Positions 36,326 to 47,433 are shown, counted from the stretch's first letter. The stretch: DNA of 64,000 nucleotides from Actinoplanes sp. NBRC 103695 (GCF_030269485.1 NZ_BSTL01000022.1:1-64000), one strand, 5' to 3'. Notes: generated by a model not told the origin, from the letters alone. Made by a program: numbers and translations.

Positions 36326-39300
36326 TCACTGTCCGGCGACCAGCTTCCAGGCCAGCGCAGCCGGATTGGCGATCGGGTCCTGCGAGCTTCCCTCGTTGAC
36401 AACCTCGAAGGTCAACGTGTTGACACCGGGGCGCAGCTGCACCGCCGCCGATCCGGCCTCGGTGAAGCCCGCGGTCAGCACGGTCGCGCCGTTCAGCCCG
36501 GCGGTCACCACGTCGTCGCCGGCGGCGTACAGGCGGGCCGGTTTAGCGGCTTGCGCCGCGCTCACCGTGACCGTCGCGGTGAACGTCGCCTGATTCTGGC
36601 CCGGTGTCAGCAGGCGGCGGGTCCAGATCCACGGTGCGTCCGGAACCCTGGCGTACGTCCCAGCGGTGCACAGGTTTCGCGCGTCGAGCGCTGTACAGCC
36701 GTTGTGGCCGTGGGTCAGCTCGCTCACTCCGGTGGCGCCTGCCGGATCCTTCCATGCTGACCCGGCCTTCGAAGCGCCGAGCACCGCGCCGTCGCCGATT
36801 TCGCCCGCCGACTGCGCCACGATGGCCGCGGCGGCCGCCTGCTGGTCGCCGCTGAGCGCGACGTCGAGAGCGCAGGCGTCGAGCAGTTTCTGGTCGGTGA
36901 TGCCGGCGGCGGCGCAGGCGGCGCGGGCCGCGTCACGGTTGGCGCCGGGCACGCTGTTCAACGGTAGGTCCGCGTACGGGAAGGCGAAGTCCGTGAAGGT
37001 CGAGGTGTCCTCACCGGCTTCGTAGTCGAACAGTGACGTCTCCGGCGTGACCCGCCAGACCTCGGGGTCGTCACCGACCTCGCCCAGCAGACCCCGCAAC
37101 GATCCGCGCTGGGACTCCGGCGCGCCGGCCGTCAGGTTGAGTGCCGAGCCGGGATCGTAGTCGACCGCTAGATACGTGCCGTCGGCTCCGCTCACGGTCA
37201 CCCGCCGCGCGTTCGCGTCCAGCGACACTGTGCCGCCGCCGGACAGTTGGGCGGTGCCCGCGGCGAGATCCACGGCCGTGCCGTCGACGAGGGTGCGGAC
37301 GCCGGAAGCGGTGAGGTAGACACCGATCCGGTGCCCGCCTGTGCGCACGGCCACGGCCGAGTTGACGCTGACCACCCGCGAACCGTTCCACGGACGCTGC
37401 CGCACCTGGATCTCGAGCTCATCCACCGTGGATTTCACCGCGGTGAACTCGCCGACCCGCTGGAAGTCGTAGCTCACGCCGTCGAACGTCCGGAGGTGCG
37501 GATCACCCCAGGAGACGGTGCAGAGGCTGCCGCAGAACGGTGCCGGCGGGGCGTCGACATCACCGATGGCGACCGGCGGCGGCAATTCGGCGTTGACCTT
37601 CAGCGGGAATGTACGGCTCGCAGTGCGACCCTCGGTGTCCTCGACGACGACGGCGACCGTGGCGGTGCCCTCGCCGGTCGGCTTGCCGGTGATCCGGCCG
37701 TCCTCGCCCATCGTGAGGCCTCCCGGCAGGCCGGTCGCGGACCACCGGTACGGCTCGGCGCCGGCCGTCGCGGACATCCCCATGGCGTAGTCGATGCCGA
37801 CGAATCCGTCGTTCAGCCGGGCCGTCGTGATCTGGAACGCCACGCCCTCGCGGACGGTCAGCCGGATCGTCCCGGTCGCGGTGCGGGACTCAGCGTCGGT
37901 GACGCGAACCGGGACATCGAACGTGCCGGCCGCCGTCGGCGTGCCGCTCAGCGCGTCGCCGACGACGGTCAGGCCGGGCGGGAGCGCACCGGTGGCTGCC
38001 CATGTGTACGGCCCGGTTCCGCCGGTGGCTTCCAGCTGAGCGGAGTACGGCGCGCCGACGGTCGCGTCGGCCAGCGGGTCGCTTGACACGGCCAGGCCGT
38101 CCGGCCCGCACCCGAAGAAGGGCCGGTCGATCGTGTTCGACTGGACGTTCGCCACGGTCGCCTGCTGCTTGGCCAGGGTCTTGCCGAACAGGCTGAGGTC
38201 GGCGCTGACCCGCGCGGTCAGGTACGGACCGAAGGTGATCCGGCCCGGACACGGGGCGGTGAACGTGCCGGACAACCCGGCTTCGGGGCGGATCGTCGGC
38301 CCGGCCAGCCCGAATACGGCGGCGCCGATGCGGGGCTCGATGTAGACCGACGCCGAGCCCGACGCCTCCGCGCCACCGTTCAGCGGGCTGACGATCGTCG
38401 CCGTGGCCGACGCGGTGCCGATGTCGAAGACGCGGCCGTCGCGGTATTCGAAACCCGCCGTCGCGTTCGCGGTGGCGTTCGCCGACCAGGTAAGGGATCC
38501 ACCGATCTTGGCGCGTAGCCCGGCGTCGAGGCCGATCGAGGGAACAACCGGGATGCCTCCCGGCAAGAAGATCACGCCCATCTGGATCGGGCGGATCACG
38601 TCGTGCTTGACGTAGCTGAGCTCGCCGGCCGCGCTGAACTTGGCGGAGGCGCCGACCTCGACGGTGTCGCTGACCGCCCAGCGCATCGACTGGAGCTTGC
38701 CCTTCGGCAGCTGGCCCCACTTGACCTCGACACTGATGCGGACGGTTACGTCGAGAGTCGCGTAGACCTTCGCGTGCACCTCGCCGTCGAAGGACAGTGT
38801 GCCGCTCCCGTTGGCGCCGCTGGTCGTACGGTCGGCGGCGAGCTTGAAGGACTTGTCCAGCGCTGGGATCTCGATCGCCTTGCGCAGCCGGGCCGCGCCG
38901 GGCGTGGTCGGCGCGGCCGCGGCCTCGCCCGGTGTGAGCGGCACGTCGGTCAGATTGATGTCGGCCTGCAGGAAGGCTTCGTCGAGCGCGGCCGGGACGG
39001 TGCCCACGACCGTGGCCGAGCCTTTGCGGCGCACGTCCGTGACCCGCCGGAGCAGGCCCTGCGGTGTCGTGGGGCTGATCCCGGCGACCACCACGTCACC
39101 GGTCTCCAGCCCGGGGGCTCGCGTGAACGTGAGACTGTCGCCGGCGACACGGCTGATCGACTTGAGGACCTGCGCCGAGGGTTTCACAACGTCCGGCGAC
39201 AGCACGGTGGCAGCGGCCGGTGGTGCCTTGACGGTGAACGTCACCGTGGCCACCGCTGTCGTGTCGCCCCAGGTGCGGACGCAGGCCAGCAGCGTGTGCC

Positions 39301-39685
39301 GGCCGGCCGGGGCGGATGTCGTCATCGACCAGGTGCGGCTGCCGTCACGGTTCGGCCTGCGGGTGATCTCGGCCGCGCCGATGCTCTGGTCGTCCGCATA
39401 CAGCTCGACCCGGCGGACCAGGCCGGCAAGACCACCACGAAAGGCGCCGGCGATCGCGATCTCCGGCGTCTTGGCGGTGTCGACCGTCGCACCCGGGCGC
39501 GGGCTGGTGATGTTCACGGTCAGCAAGCGGGCCTTGCCGGCCGCCACGCATCGCGGAGCGGGTCGCTGAGCGGCCGCTCGATCTGGTGTCGCAGCGTCCG
39601 CCGATGGCGGAACCCCGATGGCCAGACCGCCGGCGACCAGGACCGCAACTGCCAGCGACGCTGTGCGCCGCCACGATATGAGCAT
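36326..39685 (-). CDS. Large secreted protein with Ig-like domains and a von Willebrand type D domain
   Basis: A 1119-residue exported protein. The signal peptide (SLAVAVLVAGGLAIGVPPSADA) is followed by a Big-type Ig domain (residues about 55-150), a large beta-rich region of about 350 residues, and two cadherin-like putative-Ig modules (GTGPYTWAATGALPPGLTV, AGAEPYRWSATGLPGGLTM). A von Willebrand type D domain starts near residue 745 (CTVSWGDPHLRTFDGVSYDF, then QRVGEFTAVKS), and a C-terminal beta domain ends the protein. Bacterial VWD proteins are little studied; a surface or matrix adhesion role is an inference. ATG 39685 has GAGGGGCG upstream. Its neighbour is the Wadjet operon on the other strand. 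Confidence 0.85.
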   Translation of the reverse strand: MLISWRRTASLAVAVLVAGGLAIGVPPSADAATPDRAAAQRPAPRCVAAGKARLLTVNITSPRPGATVDTAKTPEIAIAGAFRGGLAGLVRRVELYADDQSIGAAEITRRPNRDGSRTWSMTTSAPAGRHTLLACVRTWGDTTAVATVTFTVKAPPAAATVLSPDVVKPSAQVLKSISRVAGDSLTFTRAPGLETGDVVVAGISPTTPQGLLRRVTDVRRKGSATVVGTVPAALDEAFLQADINLTDVPLTPGEAAAAPTTPGAARLRKAIEIPALDKSFKLAADRTTSGANGSGTLSFDGEVHAKVYATLDVTVRISVEVKWGQLPKGKLQSMRWAVSDTVEVGASAKFSAAGELSYVKHDVIRPIQMGVIFLPGGIPVVPSIGLDAGLRAKIGGSLTWSANATANATAGFEYRDGRVFDIGTASATATIVSPLNGGAEASGSASVYIEPRIGAAVFGLAGPTIRPEAGLSGTFTAPCPGRITFGPYLTARVSADLSLFGKTLAKQQATVANVQSNTIDRPFFGCGPDGLAVSSDPLADATVGAPYSAQLEATGGTGPYTWAATGALPPGLTVVGDALSGTPTAAGTFDVPVRVTDAESRTATGTIRLTVREGVAFQITTARLNDGFVGIDYAMGMSATAGAEPYRWSATGLPGGLTMGEDGRITGKPTGEGTATVAVVVEDTEGRTASRTFPLKVNAELPPPVAIGDVDAPPAPFCGSLCTVSWGDPHLRTFDGVSYDFQRVGEFTAVKSTVDELEIQVRQRPWNGSRVVSVNSAVAVRTGGHRIGVYLTASGVRTLVDGTAVDLAAGTAQLSGGGTVSLDANARRVTVSGADGTYLAVDYDPGSALNLTAGAPESQRGSLRGLLGEVGDDPEVWRVTPETSLFDYEAGEDTSTFTDFAFPYADLPLNSVPGANRDAARAACAAAGITDQKLLDACALDVALSGDQQAAAAAIVAQSAGEIGDGAVLGASKAGSAWKDPAGATGVSELTHGHNGCTALDARNLCTAGTYARVPDAPWIWTRRLLTPGQNQATFTATVTVSAAQAAKPARLYAAGDDVVTAGLNGATVLTAGFTEAGSAAVQLRPGVNTLTFEVVNEGSSQDPIANPAALAWKLVAGQ

Positions 39686-40037
39686 GTCGAACGCCCCTCG
39701 AGACCCGTGCGGCCCGACCGGCCGCTACCTGCCACCTCCAACCGGAGGGAGCAGGGTCAGGTTTCGGGCGACCATTCAAAGCGGTGGAAGTTCCACCCGA
39801 GTGGCCAGACCAGATCCCTCGTGCGCGAATGCTCCGCGCCGGTGGCGTGCCTCCGCGGCGATAGCCCAGGGTCCGCATCCAGGGTCGGGCACCTTACCCA
39901 AGCGGACCTTTGCTCAGTCTCGATCTCGTGACACTGCCCGGTTCAGTCGGAAGGGCATCGGCGAGCACCGCAGGCAGGAGTGCCGGCGGCAATGGTGAGG
40001 TCTTCAGTGTCGTACCTGCGCCGTAGGCTCTGTGTTG
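39686..40037. promoter_or_regulatory. Divergent upstream region of the VWD gene and the jet operon
   Basis: About 350 bases without a gene. TAGGCT at 40024-40029 fits the actinobacterial TANNNT -10 form and lies nine bases before ATG 40038, so the jet transcript may be leaderless. No convincing -35, repressor palindrome or toxin-like small gene was found. Confidence 0.45.
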
Positions 40038-41540
40038 ATGGTTACGCGAGGTGTTGAAGGTGCCTACCAGGGTGCGCTTCGGGCTTTTCAGAACCCGATG
40101 CTCGCCCTGCTTCATCAGATGCACGCGCCGTTCGTGGTGACGGTGCTGGCAACGGTCTTCACCGCGGAGCGCCCGACTGTTGCGGTGGTGGTCGCGCATG
40201 CGGAGATCAACGACGCCCTTGATCAGTTGCGGGCTGCGGGCTACGGCGACGAGGACAGCCAGCCGCTGCCCGCGGGAAACGCGCGCGATCTCTGCCGGCA
40301 GTGGGTGCAGGCGGGGTGGTTGGTGCGACAGGTGTACGACGACGATGTCGAGGCGTACCGGCTCTCGGCGTACGGCGTCGGTGCACTCGAGGTCGCCGGA
40401 CGGGTCGGCGGAGCGCGTACGAGGGTGTCGGAGTCGCGGGTCAGGACACTGCTGGAGGCGATTGAGCGACTGGCCCAGGACGCTGATCCGGACCTGATGT
40501 CCCGGATGGTGCGCCTGCATGAGGAGATCGAGCAGCGGCGGAAGGAGCTGACCCTGCTCGAAAAGGGCGGTGCCGTCGAGACTGCCGACGACGAGCAGCT
40601 GCTCGAGGAGGCCGAGAACGTGTTGCACCTGGCGCGCGAGCTACCTGCGGATTTCGCTCGCGTGGCCGAGTCGATCAAGGCCATTCAGCGCGACGTTGTC
40701 GCGGAGTTGCGGCACGACGTACGGCCCACCGGTGAGGTGTTGCGCGAGTACCTTGCGCGCGGCCAGCGAATCCTGGATGCGACACCGGAGGGCCGCGCGT
40801 TCGCGGGGGCGCTGCGCCTGATCGGGGATCCAGCGCAGATCGATGACCTGTGGGGCCAGCTACGCACCGTGCTGCGGCACCGGTTCACCGAGCTGCTGCC
40901 GCCGCAGCAGCGGCGTGAGCTTACCGAGATATCGCGGCGGATCGAGCAGGGGGTCAAAGAGGTGCTGGCCGCCCAGAGGCAGGCATCGCATGTCATCACC
41001 ACCCAGGTTCGCAACCACGATCCGATGCGGGACCGCCAGGTGGACGAACTGCTGAGGGACGTGATGTCGGGCCTGCACAAGTGGGTTCCCGGCTCTCGCC
41101 GCGGCGAGGCCGTCGAGCCGCTGCGGCGCCTGCCGGTCGCCGACGTCGGGCACCTGCGCCAGCGGATGAGTGACCTGCGGCCACCACAGCCGCCCACGCC
41201 ACTGCGGGAATGGGACGAGACCGAGGACCTGCCGGCTGCGGACACGCGGGCATGGGGCGGCCCTCGGTACGCCGAGTTGCATGCGCATCTGGAAGCGTTC
41301 GCGGGCGGGGCGCCGAGTGTGGATGTCGTGGCCGCGTTCCGCGCAGCGAGCGAGGAGATCCGACGGCCGGTCGATCTGCTCGGTCTGCTGGAGATCGCAC
41401 ATGACACCGGGATGACCGAGACGGCCGAGGTCGTGGTGGTGGACACGGTGCGACCCGATCGGACTCGCAGACGGTTCGCTCTCGGCAGTGTGGTGGCGGC
41501 GAATCCGGCTGTCGGGGACGGGAGCGATGGGGATGAGTGA
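40038..41540 (+). CDS. jetA: Wadjet component JetA (DUF3375; MukF/kleisin-like)
   Basis: A 500-residue kleisin-like subunit of the type I Wadjet anti-plasmid complex. Near the N-terminus it has [20 protein letters not shown] and [12 protein letters not shown], the start of DUF3375 proteins (winged helix), then [20 protein letters not shown] and a long helical part ([20 protein letters not shown]). JetA bridges the SMC dimer and binds JetB. ATG 40038 chosen; GTG 40032 is the alternative. It overlaps jetB by eight bases (ATGAGTGA), starting a four-gene translationally coupled operon. Confidence 0.9.
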   Translation: MVTRGVEGAYQGALRAFQNPMLALLHQMHAPFVVTVLATVFTAERPTVAVVVAHAEINDALDQLRAAGYGDEDSQPLPAGNARDLCRQWVQAGWLVRQVYDDDVEAYRLSAYGVGALEVAGRVGGARTRVSESRVRTLLEAIERLAQDADPDLMSRMVRLHEEIEQRRKELTLLEKGGAVETADDEQLLEEAENVLHLARELPADFARVAESIKAIQRDVVAELRHDVRPTGEVLREYLARGQRILDATPEGRAFAGALRLIGDPAQIDDLWGQLRTVLRHRFTELLPPQQRRELTEISRRIEQGVKEVLAAQRQASHVITTQVRNHDPMRDRQVDELLRDVMSGLHKWVPGSRRGEAVEPLRRLPVADVGHLRQRMSDLRPPQPPTPLREWDETEDLPAADTRAWGGPRYAELHAHLEAFAGGAPSVDVVAAFRAASEEIRRPVDLLGLLEIAHDTGMTETAEVVVVDTVRPDRTRRRFALGSVVAANPAVGDGSDGDE

Positions 41541-42204
41541 GCCGGTCGGCGTCGACGATGGCCGGCCGGCGGGCATGGCGGCCGGGTTCATCGACCCGGT
41601 TCCGATGGAGGAGGATCCGGCCGAGCTGTTCGCCGGTGACGCGGGCACGTTGGACGCGGACGTACGACGGGTGCTGGTCCAGTTGTTGCGACGTAAGTTC
41701 CTGCTCGCCGAGAAGAACTCGGCGCAGTGGCGCACGTTGCTGGAGAACCAGCAGATCATCGAATCGCGTATGCACGACCTGTTCGTGCGCCTCGTGGTCG
41801 ACCACGATCGAGGTGTCGCCTACAAGCAGCAGGTGCGGTCGGTGGAGCTGGACGTGCCGATCCTGCTCAAGGACGACCCCTACAACCGGGCCGAGACTCT
41901 GGTCCTGGTACACCTGCGGACCGTGTTCCAGCGCGAACGTGGCACGGGTGAGACGTCCGCGCGGGTGGACATCGAGGAACTGGAGCAGACCGTGCTGACC
42001 TACTTCGACCCGCACGACCACAACCTGGCCCGGCGCCAGCTGGAGGTGCGTAACGCCGTGCAGCGGCTGGTCACCGAAGGTCTGCTGGCCGAGGAGTCCG
42101 CGGGCCGGTATCGGATCACCCCGATGGTGGAGGTCGTGCTGAGCACGGAGAAGCTCGCCGAGCTGGACCAGTGGCTGCGCGAACAGAACGAGGCCACCGC
42201 GTGA
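41533..42204 (+). CDS. jetB: Wadjet component JetB (DUF4194; MukE/KITE-like)
   Basis: A 223-residue small subunit, second gene of the operon. The DUF4194 pattern is visible: [20 protein letters not shown] and [15 protein letters not shown], with a winged-helix end ([38 protein letters not shown]). In Wadjet it acts as the MukE-like partner of JetA. ATG 41533 has GGAGCGATGGGG upstream. Its TGA overlaps the GTG start of jetC by four bases. Confidence 0.9.
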   Translation: MSEPVGVDDGRPAGMAAGFIDPVPMEEDPAELFAGDAGTLDADVRRVLVQLLRRKFLLAEKNSAQWRTLLENQQIIESRMHDLFVRLVVDHDRGVAYKQQVRSVELDVPILLKDDPYNRAETLVLVHLRTVFQRERGTGETSARVDIEELEQTVLTYFDPHDHNLARRQLEVRNAVQRLVTEGLLAEESAGRYRITPMVEVVLSTEKLAELDQWLREQNEATA

Positions 42205-45200
42205 GCATGATCGACACGCTGTTCGGGCTGGTCCCGGCAGCGTCGCGAGGTCAGCAGTGGGTACTGCGGGATCTGCAACTGGTCAATTGGGGCGGCTACG
42301 ACGGGTACCACCACCTGCGGCTTGCGCCTGGCGCGACCCTGCTGAGCGGAGGTTCCGGATCAGGTAAGTCGACGCTGATGGACTCGTACATCGCTTTGCT
42401 CATGCCGCACACGACTCCCTTCAACGGGGCATCCAACGGCGGAGTGGTCGGCCGGCCGCGGGGCAAGGACCAACGCAACATCCTTTCGTACGCGCGCGGC
42501 AAGCTCGACGAGTCCCGCACCGACGGTGAGACGAGGTTGCGGGTGCTGCGTGGCGACGGCCGCGACACCTGGTCCGCCATCGCGATGACCTGGGTGGACC
42601 ACACCGGGGCCGAGTTCACCGCGCTTCGGGCCTGGTACGTTCCGTCGTCCGCCCGCAGCCTGGATGACGTCGCGGCGGTACGCGCCACCTGTGACCACGG
42701 CTATCAGCTGCGGGAGCTGGAGGGTCCGGCGAGCAGGAAGTTCGCCCGTGACGACGTCGAGGCGACCGGCTTGAAACTGCTTCCCACCGACCGGGAGTTC
42801 ACCGCGCGTCTGCACACCACGCTCGGTATCGGCGCCGCGGGCGACGGGCACAAGGCGGTCGCGTTGCTGGGACGGATCCAGGCCGGCCAGCAGATCACCA
42901 CGGTCGACGCTCTGTACAAGACGATGGTCCTGGAGGAGCCGTCCACGCTGGCCACTGCGGACGCGGTGGTGCAGCAGTTCGACGAGCTGTCCGGCACCCG
43001 GGCCCGGATGATCACAGCCCGCCAGCAGGTGAAGGCGTTGACCCCGATCCGCGAGCACCGGCGAACCATCGACGAATCGGTGGACCGGTTGCGCTCGATC
43101 GACGAGATCGGATCCTTCACCGATGCGTCCTCCCCGGCCGCGTTGTGGCGTCACCAACGCCGCCTCGACCTGCTGCGCTCGGCAGAGGGGGATCTGGACC
43201 AGCGGCACCGCCGAGCCCAGGAGGAACTGGCGGAGACGAACGCCTTGGTCGCCGCGGCCGAGGCACAGCGCGACGGGGTGGCCGACACCATTCGCGCGTC
43301 CGGTGGCGACCGCATGGAGACCGCGCAACGAGAAATCCGCGTCGTGGAGCAGCGGCTGGGCGACGTCGAACGGGCCCGGGAGCGACTGGACCGGGCACTG
43401 GTCACGATCGGGGCCTCTGTCTCAACCGGTGCCGACTTCGCCGGACTGGTCGAGACGGCGCATCGCTCTCTGGCCGACGTCGACGCCCGGCGGACTGCTC
43501 AGAACGCGTACGCCGAGGCGGTGGCGGAGAAGAAGGCGGCCGAGCGAGAGCTGGAAGGGTTGCTCGCCGAGCGCAACGCGGTCAAAGGCCGCCGGGGCAA
43601 CATCCCGACAGACCTGCACGCGGCTCGCGCGGCGTTGGCCGAGGCTGCCGAACTCGGCCCCGAGGACCTGCCGTTCGTCGGCGAGCTGATCGAGGTGCGG
43701 ACGGAGTTCGAACCCTGGCGCGAGGCGTTCAACCTGGCGCTCGGCGGATTCGCCACCCGGATGCTGATCGACATCGGCAGGTTGAGCACGTTCCGCGAGG
43801 CGATCGACTCGGTGCCGACCGTACGGCGGGTCCAGTTCGAGGGCGTACGCACGGGGCTGCGTGACGAGGTCGGACTCGACGGCAGGACTCTCCCCGGCCG
43901 GCTCGACTACCGGCCATCGCCGTTCACCGCCTGGCTCAAGGGCGAACTCGCCCGCCGGTTCGCCTTCGTCTGCGTCGACACGCCCAGGCTGCTGCCGCAG
44001 TACGCCAAGGCACTCACGATCACCGGCCAGACGTCGGACGGTGGCCGGGGCGCGCACGGTGGCCACGGCCGGCCCAATGTGCTCGGCTTCACGAACGGCA
44101 GGACGCTCGCCCAACTCGAGAACCGGATCAGCCTCGCACGCAATCGCTCCGCCGACGCCGTCGCGGGGGTCTCGAGAGGGGAGGAGAACCTCAACTCGGT
44201 GGAAGCCAGACGTACGACCTATCAAATCTTGACCGAGTCGTCGTGGGATCAGGTGGATGTCGACGCCGTCCGGGCGGAACAGAAGCACTGGAACCGCGTC
44301 ATCGACGAAATCCGCGCCGGCAATCCGGAGATCGATCAACTGCAGCACCGGCTGGACGACCTCAAGCAGCAGGTCAGGGATCTGACCGAGCGGGTCGGCC
44401 GGCAGAAGGACGCCGTGAAGGCGGTCGGTGAGTCATGGGCGTCGACTGTCGACGAGGTGGACAGCGCCCAGCTGGCGCTCGACAACGCCGCCGAGTCAGG
44501 CGTCGACCTCAGCCCGGAACACCAGGACTACCTGGAAACCCTGTTCGACAGCGAGACGGACGGCACCAGCCCGATAGACGTGCTCGCGCGGTTCGACGCC
44601 GGCGTGAAACGCGCCGCCGAGCGGCTCGACACCGACCGGCGCTTCGCGACGGAGTCGATCGGCCGGTCGAGGAAGGCGCTGCTCGACACGTTCTCGACCT
44701 TCCTCGAGCGCTGGCCGAACCCGAACCTCGGCATCGACCCGGATGCCTCTTACCGCGACTTCGACCACCTGCTCACCGACCTGCAGACCAGCGGCCTGCA
44801 CGAGCTGGAGACCGAATGGCGCGACAGTCTGCTCAACCTGTCCGGCAACGACCTGACCGGCCTGGACAGCGAGCTCGCCGCAGCGGTCCGGGAGATCCGC
44901 GACCGGATCGACCCGGTCAACCGAATCCTCGCCGAACTGCCGTTCGCCGACGACGAACACCGGCTGCGCATCGACCCGCAGGAGAGTCACTCCACGGCGC
45001 GCGCCCGCTTCCGCAAGGAGTTGCGCGACGTACGCGCCTTCATCGATCAGGCCGCGACAGAGGACGACCGGGAACGCGCCTATCATCGGATGGCCAAGGT
45101 GATCGACCGCATCCGCCGCGCCGCGCCGGATTTCGCCGACCTCGTCGACGTGCGCAACCATGTCCGGATCAGTGCCGAGAAGATCGACCTCGACGGTACG

Positions 45201-45545
45201 CACGTCGCCGTCTACGACCACATCGGTGAGAAGTCCGGCGGCGAGTCGCAGGAGCTCGTCGCGTTCATCGTCGGCGCCGCGCTGCGTTACCAGCTGGGCG
45301 ACGCGGGCGCTGCCCGTCCCCGCTATGCCCCGGTCTTCCTCGACGAGGCGTTGATCAAGGCGGACGCGCATTTCACCGGCCGAGCCATCGGCGCGTGGCG
45401 CGGACTGGGCTTCCAACTGGTCATCGGCGCCCCGAACGACAAGCACAGCGCGATCGAACCACACGTGGACGCGGAGTACGTGATCCTCAAGAACGCCCAC
45501 GGCCGATCCTGGGCAAAGCTCCTGGTCGGTGTCCCGGACGCATGA
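42201..45545 (+). CDS. jetC: Wadjet component JetC (SMC/MukB-like ATPase)
   Basis: A 1114-residue SMC-like motor that extrudes DNA loops in Wadjet. Walker [10 protein letters not shown] is at residues 50-58, after the typical [20 protein letters not shown] opening. Long coiled coils occupy about 270-470 and 640-900 around a hinge-like region with [14 protein letters not shown] and [14 protein letters not shown]. The ABC signature SGGESQE is at about 1012-1018 and the Walker [11 protein letters not shown] at about 1045-1054, with catalytic Glu following Asp. GTG 42201 overlaps jetB (GTGA); ATGA overlaps jetD. All ATPase elements are intact. Confidence 0.93.
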   Translation: MSMIDTLFGLVPAASRGQQWVLRDLQLVNWGGYDGYHHLRLAPGATLLSGGSGSGKSTLMDSYIALLMPHTTPFNGASNGGVVGRPRGKDQRNILSYARGKLDESRTDGETRLRVLRGDGRDTWSAIAMTWVDHTGAEFTALRAWYVPSSARSLDDVAAVRATCDHGYQLRELEGPASRKFARDDVEATGLKLLPTDREFTARLHTTLGIGAAGDGHKAVALLGRIQAGQQITTVDALYKTMVLEEPSTLATADAVVQQFDELSGTRARMITARQQVKALTPIREHRRTIDESVDRLRSIDEIGSFTDASSPAALWRHQRRLDLLRSAEGDLDQRHRRAQEELAETNALVAAAEAQRDGVADTIRASGGDRMETAQREIRVVEQRLGDVERARERLDRALVTIGASVSTGADFAGLVETAHRSLADVDARRTAQNAYAEAVAEKKAAERELEGLLAERNAVKGRRGNIPTDLHAARAALAEAAELGPEDLPFVGELIEVRTEFEPWREAFNLALGGFATRMLIDIGRLSTFREAIDSVPTVRRVQFEGVRTGLRDEVGLDGRTLPGRLDYRPSPFTAWLKGELARRFAFVCVDTPRLLPQYAKALTITGQTSDGGRGAHGGHGRPNVLGFTNGRTLAQLENRISLARNRSADAVAGVSRGEENLNSVEARRTTYQILTESSWDQVDVDAVRAEQKHWNRVIDEIRAGNPEIDQLQHRLDDLKQQVRDLTERVGRQKDAVKAVGESWASTVDEVDSAQLALDNAAESGVDLSPEHQDYLETLFDSETDGTSPIDVLARFDAGVKRAAERLDTDRRFATESIGRSRKALLDTFSTFLERWPNPNLGIDPDASYRDFDHLLTDLQTSGLHELETEWRDSLLNLSGNDLTGLDSELAAAVREIRDRIDPVNRILAELPFADDEHRLRIDPQESHSTARARFRKELRDVRAFIDQAATEDDRERAYHRMAKVIDRIRRAAPDFADLVDVRNHVRISAEKIDLDGTHVAVYDHIGEKSGGESQELVAFIVGAALRYQLGDAGAARPRYAPVFLDEALIKADAHFTGRAIGAWRGLGFQLVIGAPNDKHSAIEPHVDAEYVILKNAHGRSWAKLLVGVPDA

Positions 45546-46807
45546 GAGGGCTCAGCACCCCACAGGACGCCGTCGCGGCTGTCCGCAGCAGGATCGAACA
45601 GAAGTGGGAGGAGGCCGCGTGCGCGGAGCTCGGTGTCGGCGACCGCGTCGTGTTCTCCGTCCGGCTCCGCCCGGGGGTGAGAACGGGCAAGGCTGTTGAG
45701 CAGCTCGGGCACACCACCTGGCATAGCTGGCACATGCAGTGGCGCGACTTCTGCGATCGGCTTCCTGCCGGCGTGGAAGTCGTCCGCACCGCGGTGACGA
45801 TCCGAGGCGTCGCCGGCGATTTCCCGGCCGTGCTCAACGCAGACCTGGACGGCGCCGCCACGCTCGTCGCCGACACCCGCAACGGTGCTGAACCCCTCGC
45901 CGTGGACATCGGCCGGGCCCGTGCGCTGGCATCGACCCTGCAATCCGCCGGCGCCACCCTCACCCCGGCCACGCTGCGGGCCGTCTACGGCCTTTCCGCC
46001 AACGACGTTGACGTGCTGATCAACGCGGTGACCTGGCTACGCCGGCACCCCGACGCCGGCAGCTGGACGCTGCGGCAACTTCCGGTGCCCGGGATGCACA
46101 CCAAGTGGCTCGACACTCACGGCGCATTGCTGCGTGACGTCACCGGACGCGATGTCCGCGACGAAGTCCGGCCGCGGCTGACCGTCATGCACCTGACCTA
46201 TGTCGACCCGGGCCATGCTGCGTCGGGCCGGCGGAGGCACGACGCCTGGACCACCGGGGACGTGCACGACATCGCCTACCAGCCGCGCGTCGTCCTCGTC
46301 GTGGAGAACCGCGATTCCCGCCTCTGGTTCCCCGCGGTCCGCGACACGATCGTGGTCGAGGGTGGCGGGAAGGCCGCAGCCGCCCTGCTCGCGAACGTGC
46401 CCTGGATCCGCTCCGCGGATCACGTCGTCTACTGGGGCGACATCGACGCGGACGGGTACGCGATCCTCGACCACTTCCGCGCCACGCTCGCCGTGCCCGC
46501 GCCGGACGGGGCGCCGGCAAAACATGTCCCCTCGATCCTCATGGAAGCCACCGACCTGCACCACTACTCCCCGCATGGCGTGAACCACGACAAGGCCGGC
46601 CGGCCCATCAAGCCGTCAGCGGAGCTCTTGCCCCATTTGACCGAAGCCGAGACCGTCGCGTACGCCACCATCGCTACCGCGGGCCCGACCCCTTTTCGCC
46701 GGATAGAGCAAGAAGCCATCCCTCTCACCCACGCCGTAACTCAACTGCTACGGATCATGAGAGGACAGGGATCAGATTCGCGGCGCTCACGTGCGTCGTG
46801 GCAATAG
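45542..46807 (+). CDS. jetD: Wadjet component JetD (DUF3322/DUF2220, Toprim nuclease)
   Basis: A 421-residue nuclease that cleaves circular DNA trapped by JetABC. The N-terminal DUF3322 region (residues 1-200; KVEQLGHTTWHSWHMQWRDF-like block, GRARALASTLQSAGATLTP) precedes the Toprim domain, where Glu255 in VVLVVENRDSR and the Asp300-x-Asp302 in YWGDIDADG are the expected metal ligands. The extension FRRIEQEAIPLTHAVTQLL closes it. ATG 45542 overlaps the jetC stop. It is the last gene; no terminator is obvious after it. Confidence 0.9.
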   Translation: MRGLSTPQDAVAAVRSRIEQKWEEAACAELGVGDRVVFSVRLRPGVRTGKAVEQLGHTTWHSWHMQWRDFCDRLPAGVEVVRTAVTIRGVAGDFPAVLNADLDGAATLVADTRNGAEPLAVDIGRARALASTLQSAGATLTPATLRAVYGLSANDVDVLINAVTWLRRHPDAGSWTLRQLPVPGMHTKWLDTHGALLRDVTGRDVRDEVRPRLTVMHLTYVDPGHAASGRRRHDAWTTGDVHDIAYQPRVVLVVENRDSRLWFPAVRDTIVVEGGGKAAAALLANVPWIRSADHVVYWGDIDADGYAILDHFRATLAVPAPDGAPAKHVPSILMEATDLHHYSPHGVNHDKAGRPIKPSAELLPHLTEAETVAYATIATAGPTPFRRIEQEAIPLTHAVTQLLRIMRGQGSDSRRSRASWQ

Positions 46808-46976
46808 GTCGTCTGACGTCAGGGGTGCACTCGTCTGTCGGTCGTGAGCTTGCCGCCGACGCGCGACTCCTCGGTGTCAGTAGACCAATCGACGGCCTCA
46901 CTCTCATGGCCGAGAGGCGGATACCCGATCACGGGCGCTGTCGGGTGACAAACCCTGTGGGCCGTACCTGGGCAGG

Positions 46977-47275
46977 GTGCGCGCGTCGCGGCTGAGCGCG
47001 CGGATGACCGAGCGCGCCTACCGTGACGAGTACGTCCGGGAGGACCGGCTCTACCCGATGTGGCGGTTGCTGCTGGTTTCCGGGCTGCGGCGCGGGGAAC
47101 TGTGTGGTCTGCGTTGTGGTGACCTGGAAACGGACCAAGGGGCGCTCAAGGTGTGCCGGCAGATCGTGGTCGAGGACCCTGGCAGCAGACTGCGGGTGAA
47201 GCCCCCGAAGTCCCACAACAGCGTGCGCACGCTGGTACTCGATCCGGTTACCCGGTGTACGCGGAGTAGGTGTGG
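46977..47275 (+). pseudogene. Tyrosine recombinase fragment beside the Wadjet operon
   Basis: Reads EDRLYPMWRLLLVSGLRRGE and LCGLRCGDLETDQGALKVC, then KPPKSHNSVRTLVLDPVT. It is the first part of an integrase catalytic domain with the conserved Arg in SGLRRGEL. Both the N-terminal and the HxxR/Tyr parts are missing, and the end switches to unrelated sequence near 47245. A third, separate integrase scar in this window. Confidence 0.8.
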
Positions 47276-47424
47276 CCGTAGGTGTAGCTGTGTAGCTCGT
47301 AGCCGAGCCCGTAGACCTTCTTGAGATCCTCGATCGCCTTGAGCTGAGCCTTGCTGTGCCGGCTAGCGCTCGACTCTACTTCGCTGGCGGAAAACGGATC
47401 GAACCCTCCTAAAATGGTGAAAGA
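47248..47424 (-). other. C-terminal coding fragment, family unknown
   Basis: The minus strand reads LGGFDPFSASEVESSASRHS, KAQLKAIEDLKKVYGLGYEL and HSYTYGHTYSAYTG then TAA. It looks like a real protein end rich in Tyr and Lys, unusual for this GC-rich neighbourhood, with no start codon. An AGGAGG lies inside it but no usable start follows. Probably debris trapped beside the integrase fragment. Confidence 0.35.
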
Positions 47425-47433
47425 TTACGGGTT

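Noticed and set aside
40038-46807. A completely new defence system built on an SMC protein
   Set aside because: Gene order and domains match the known type I Wadjet system; no extra conserved gene was found in the operon.
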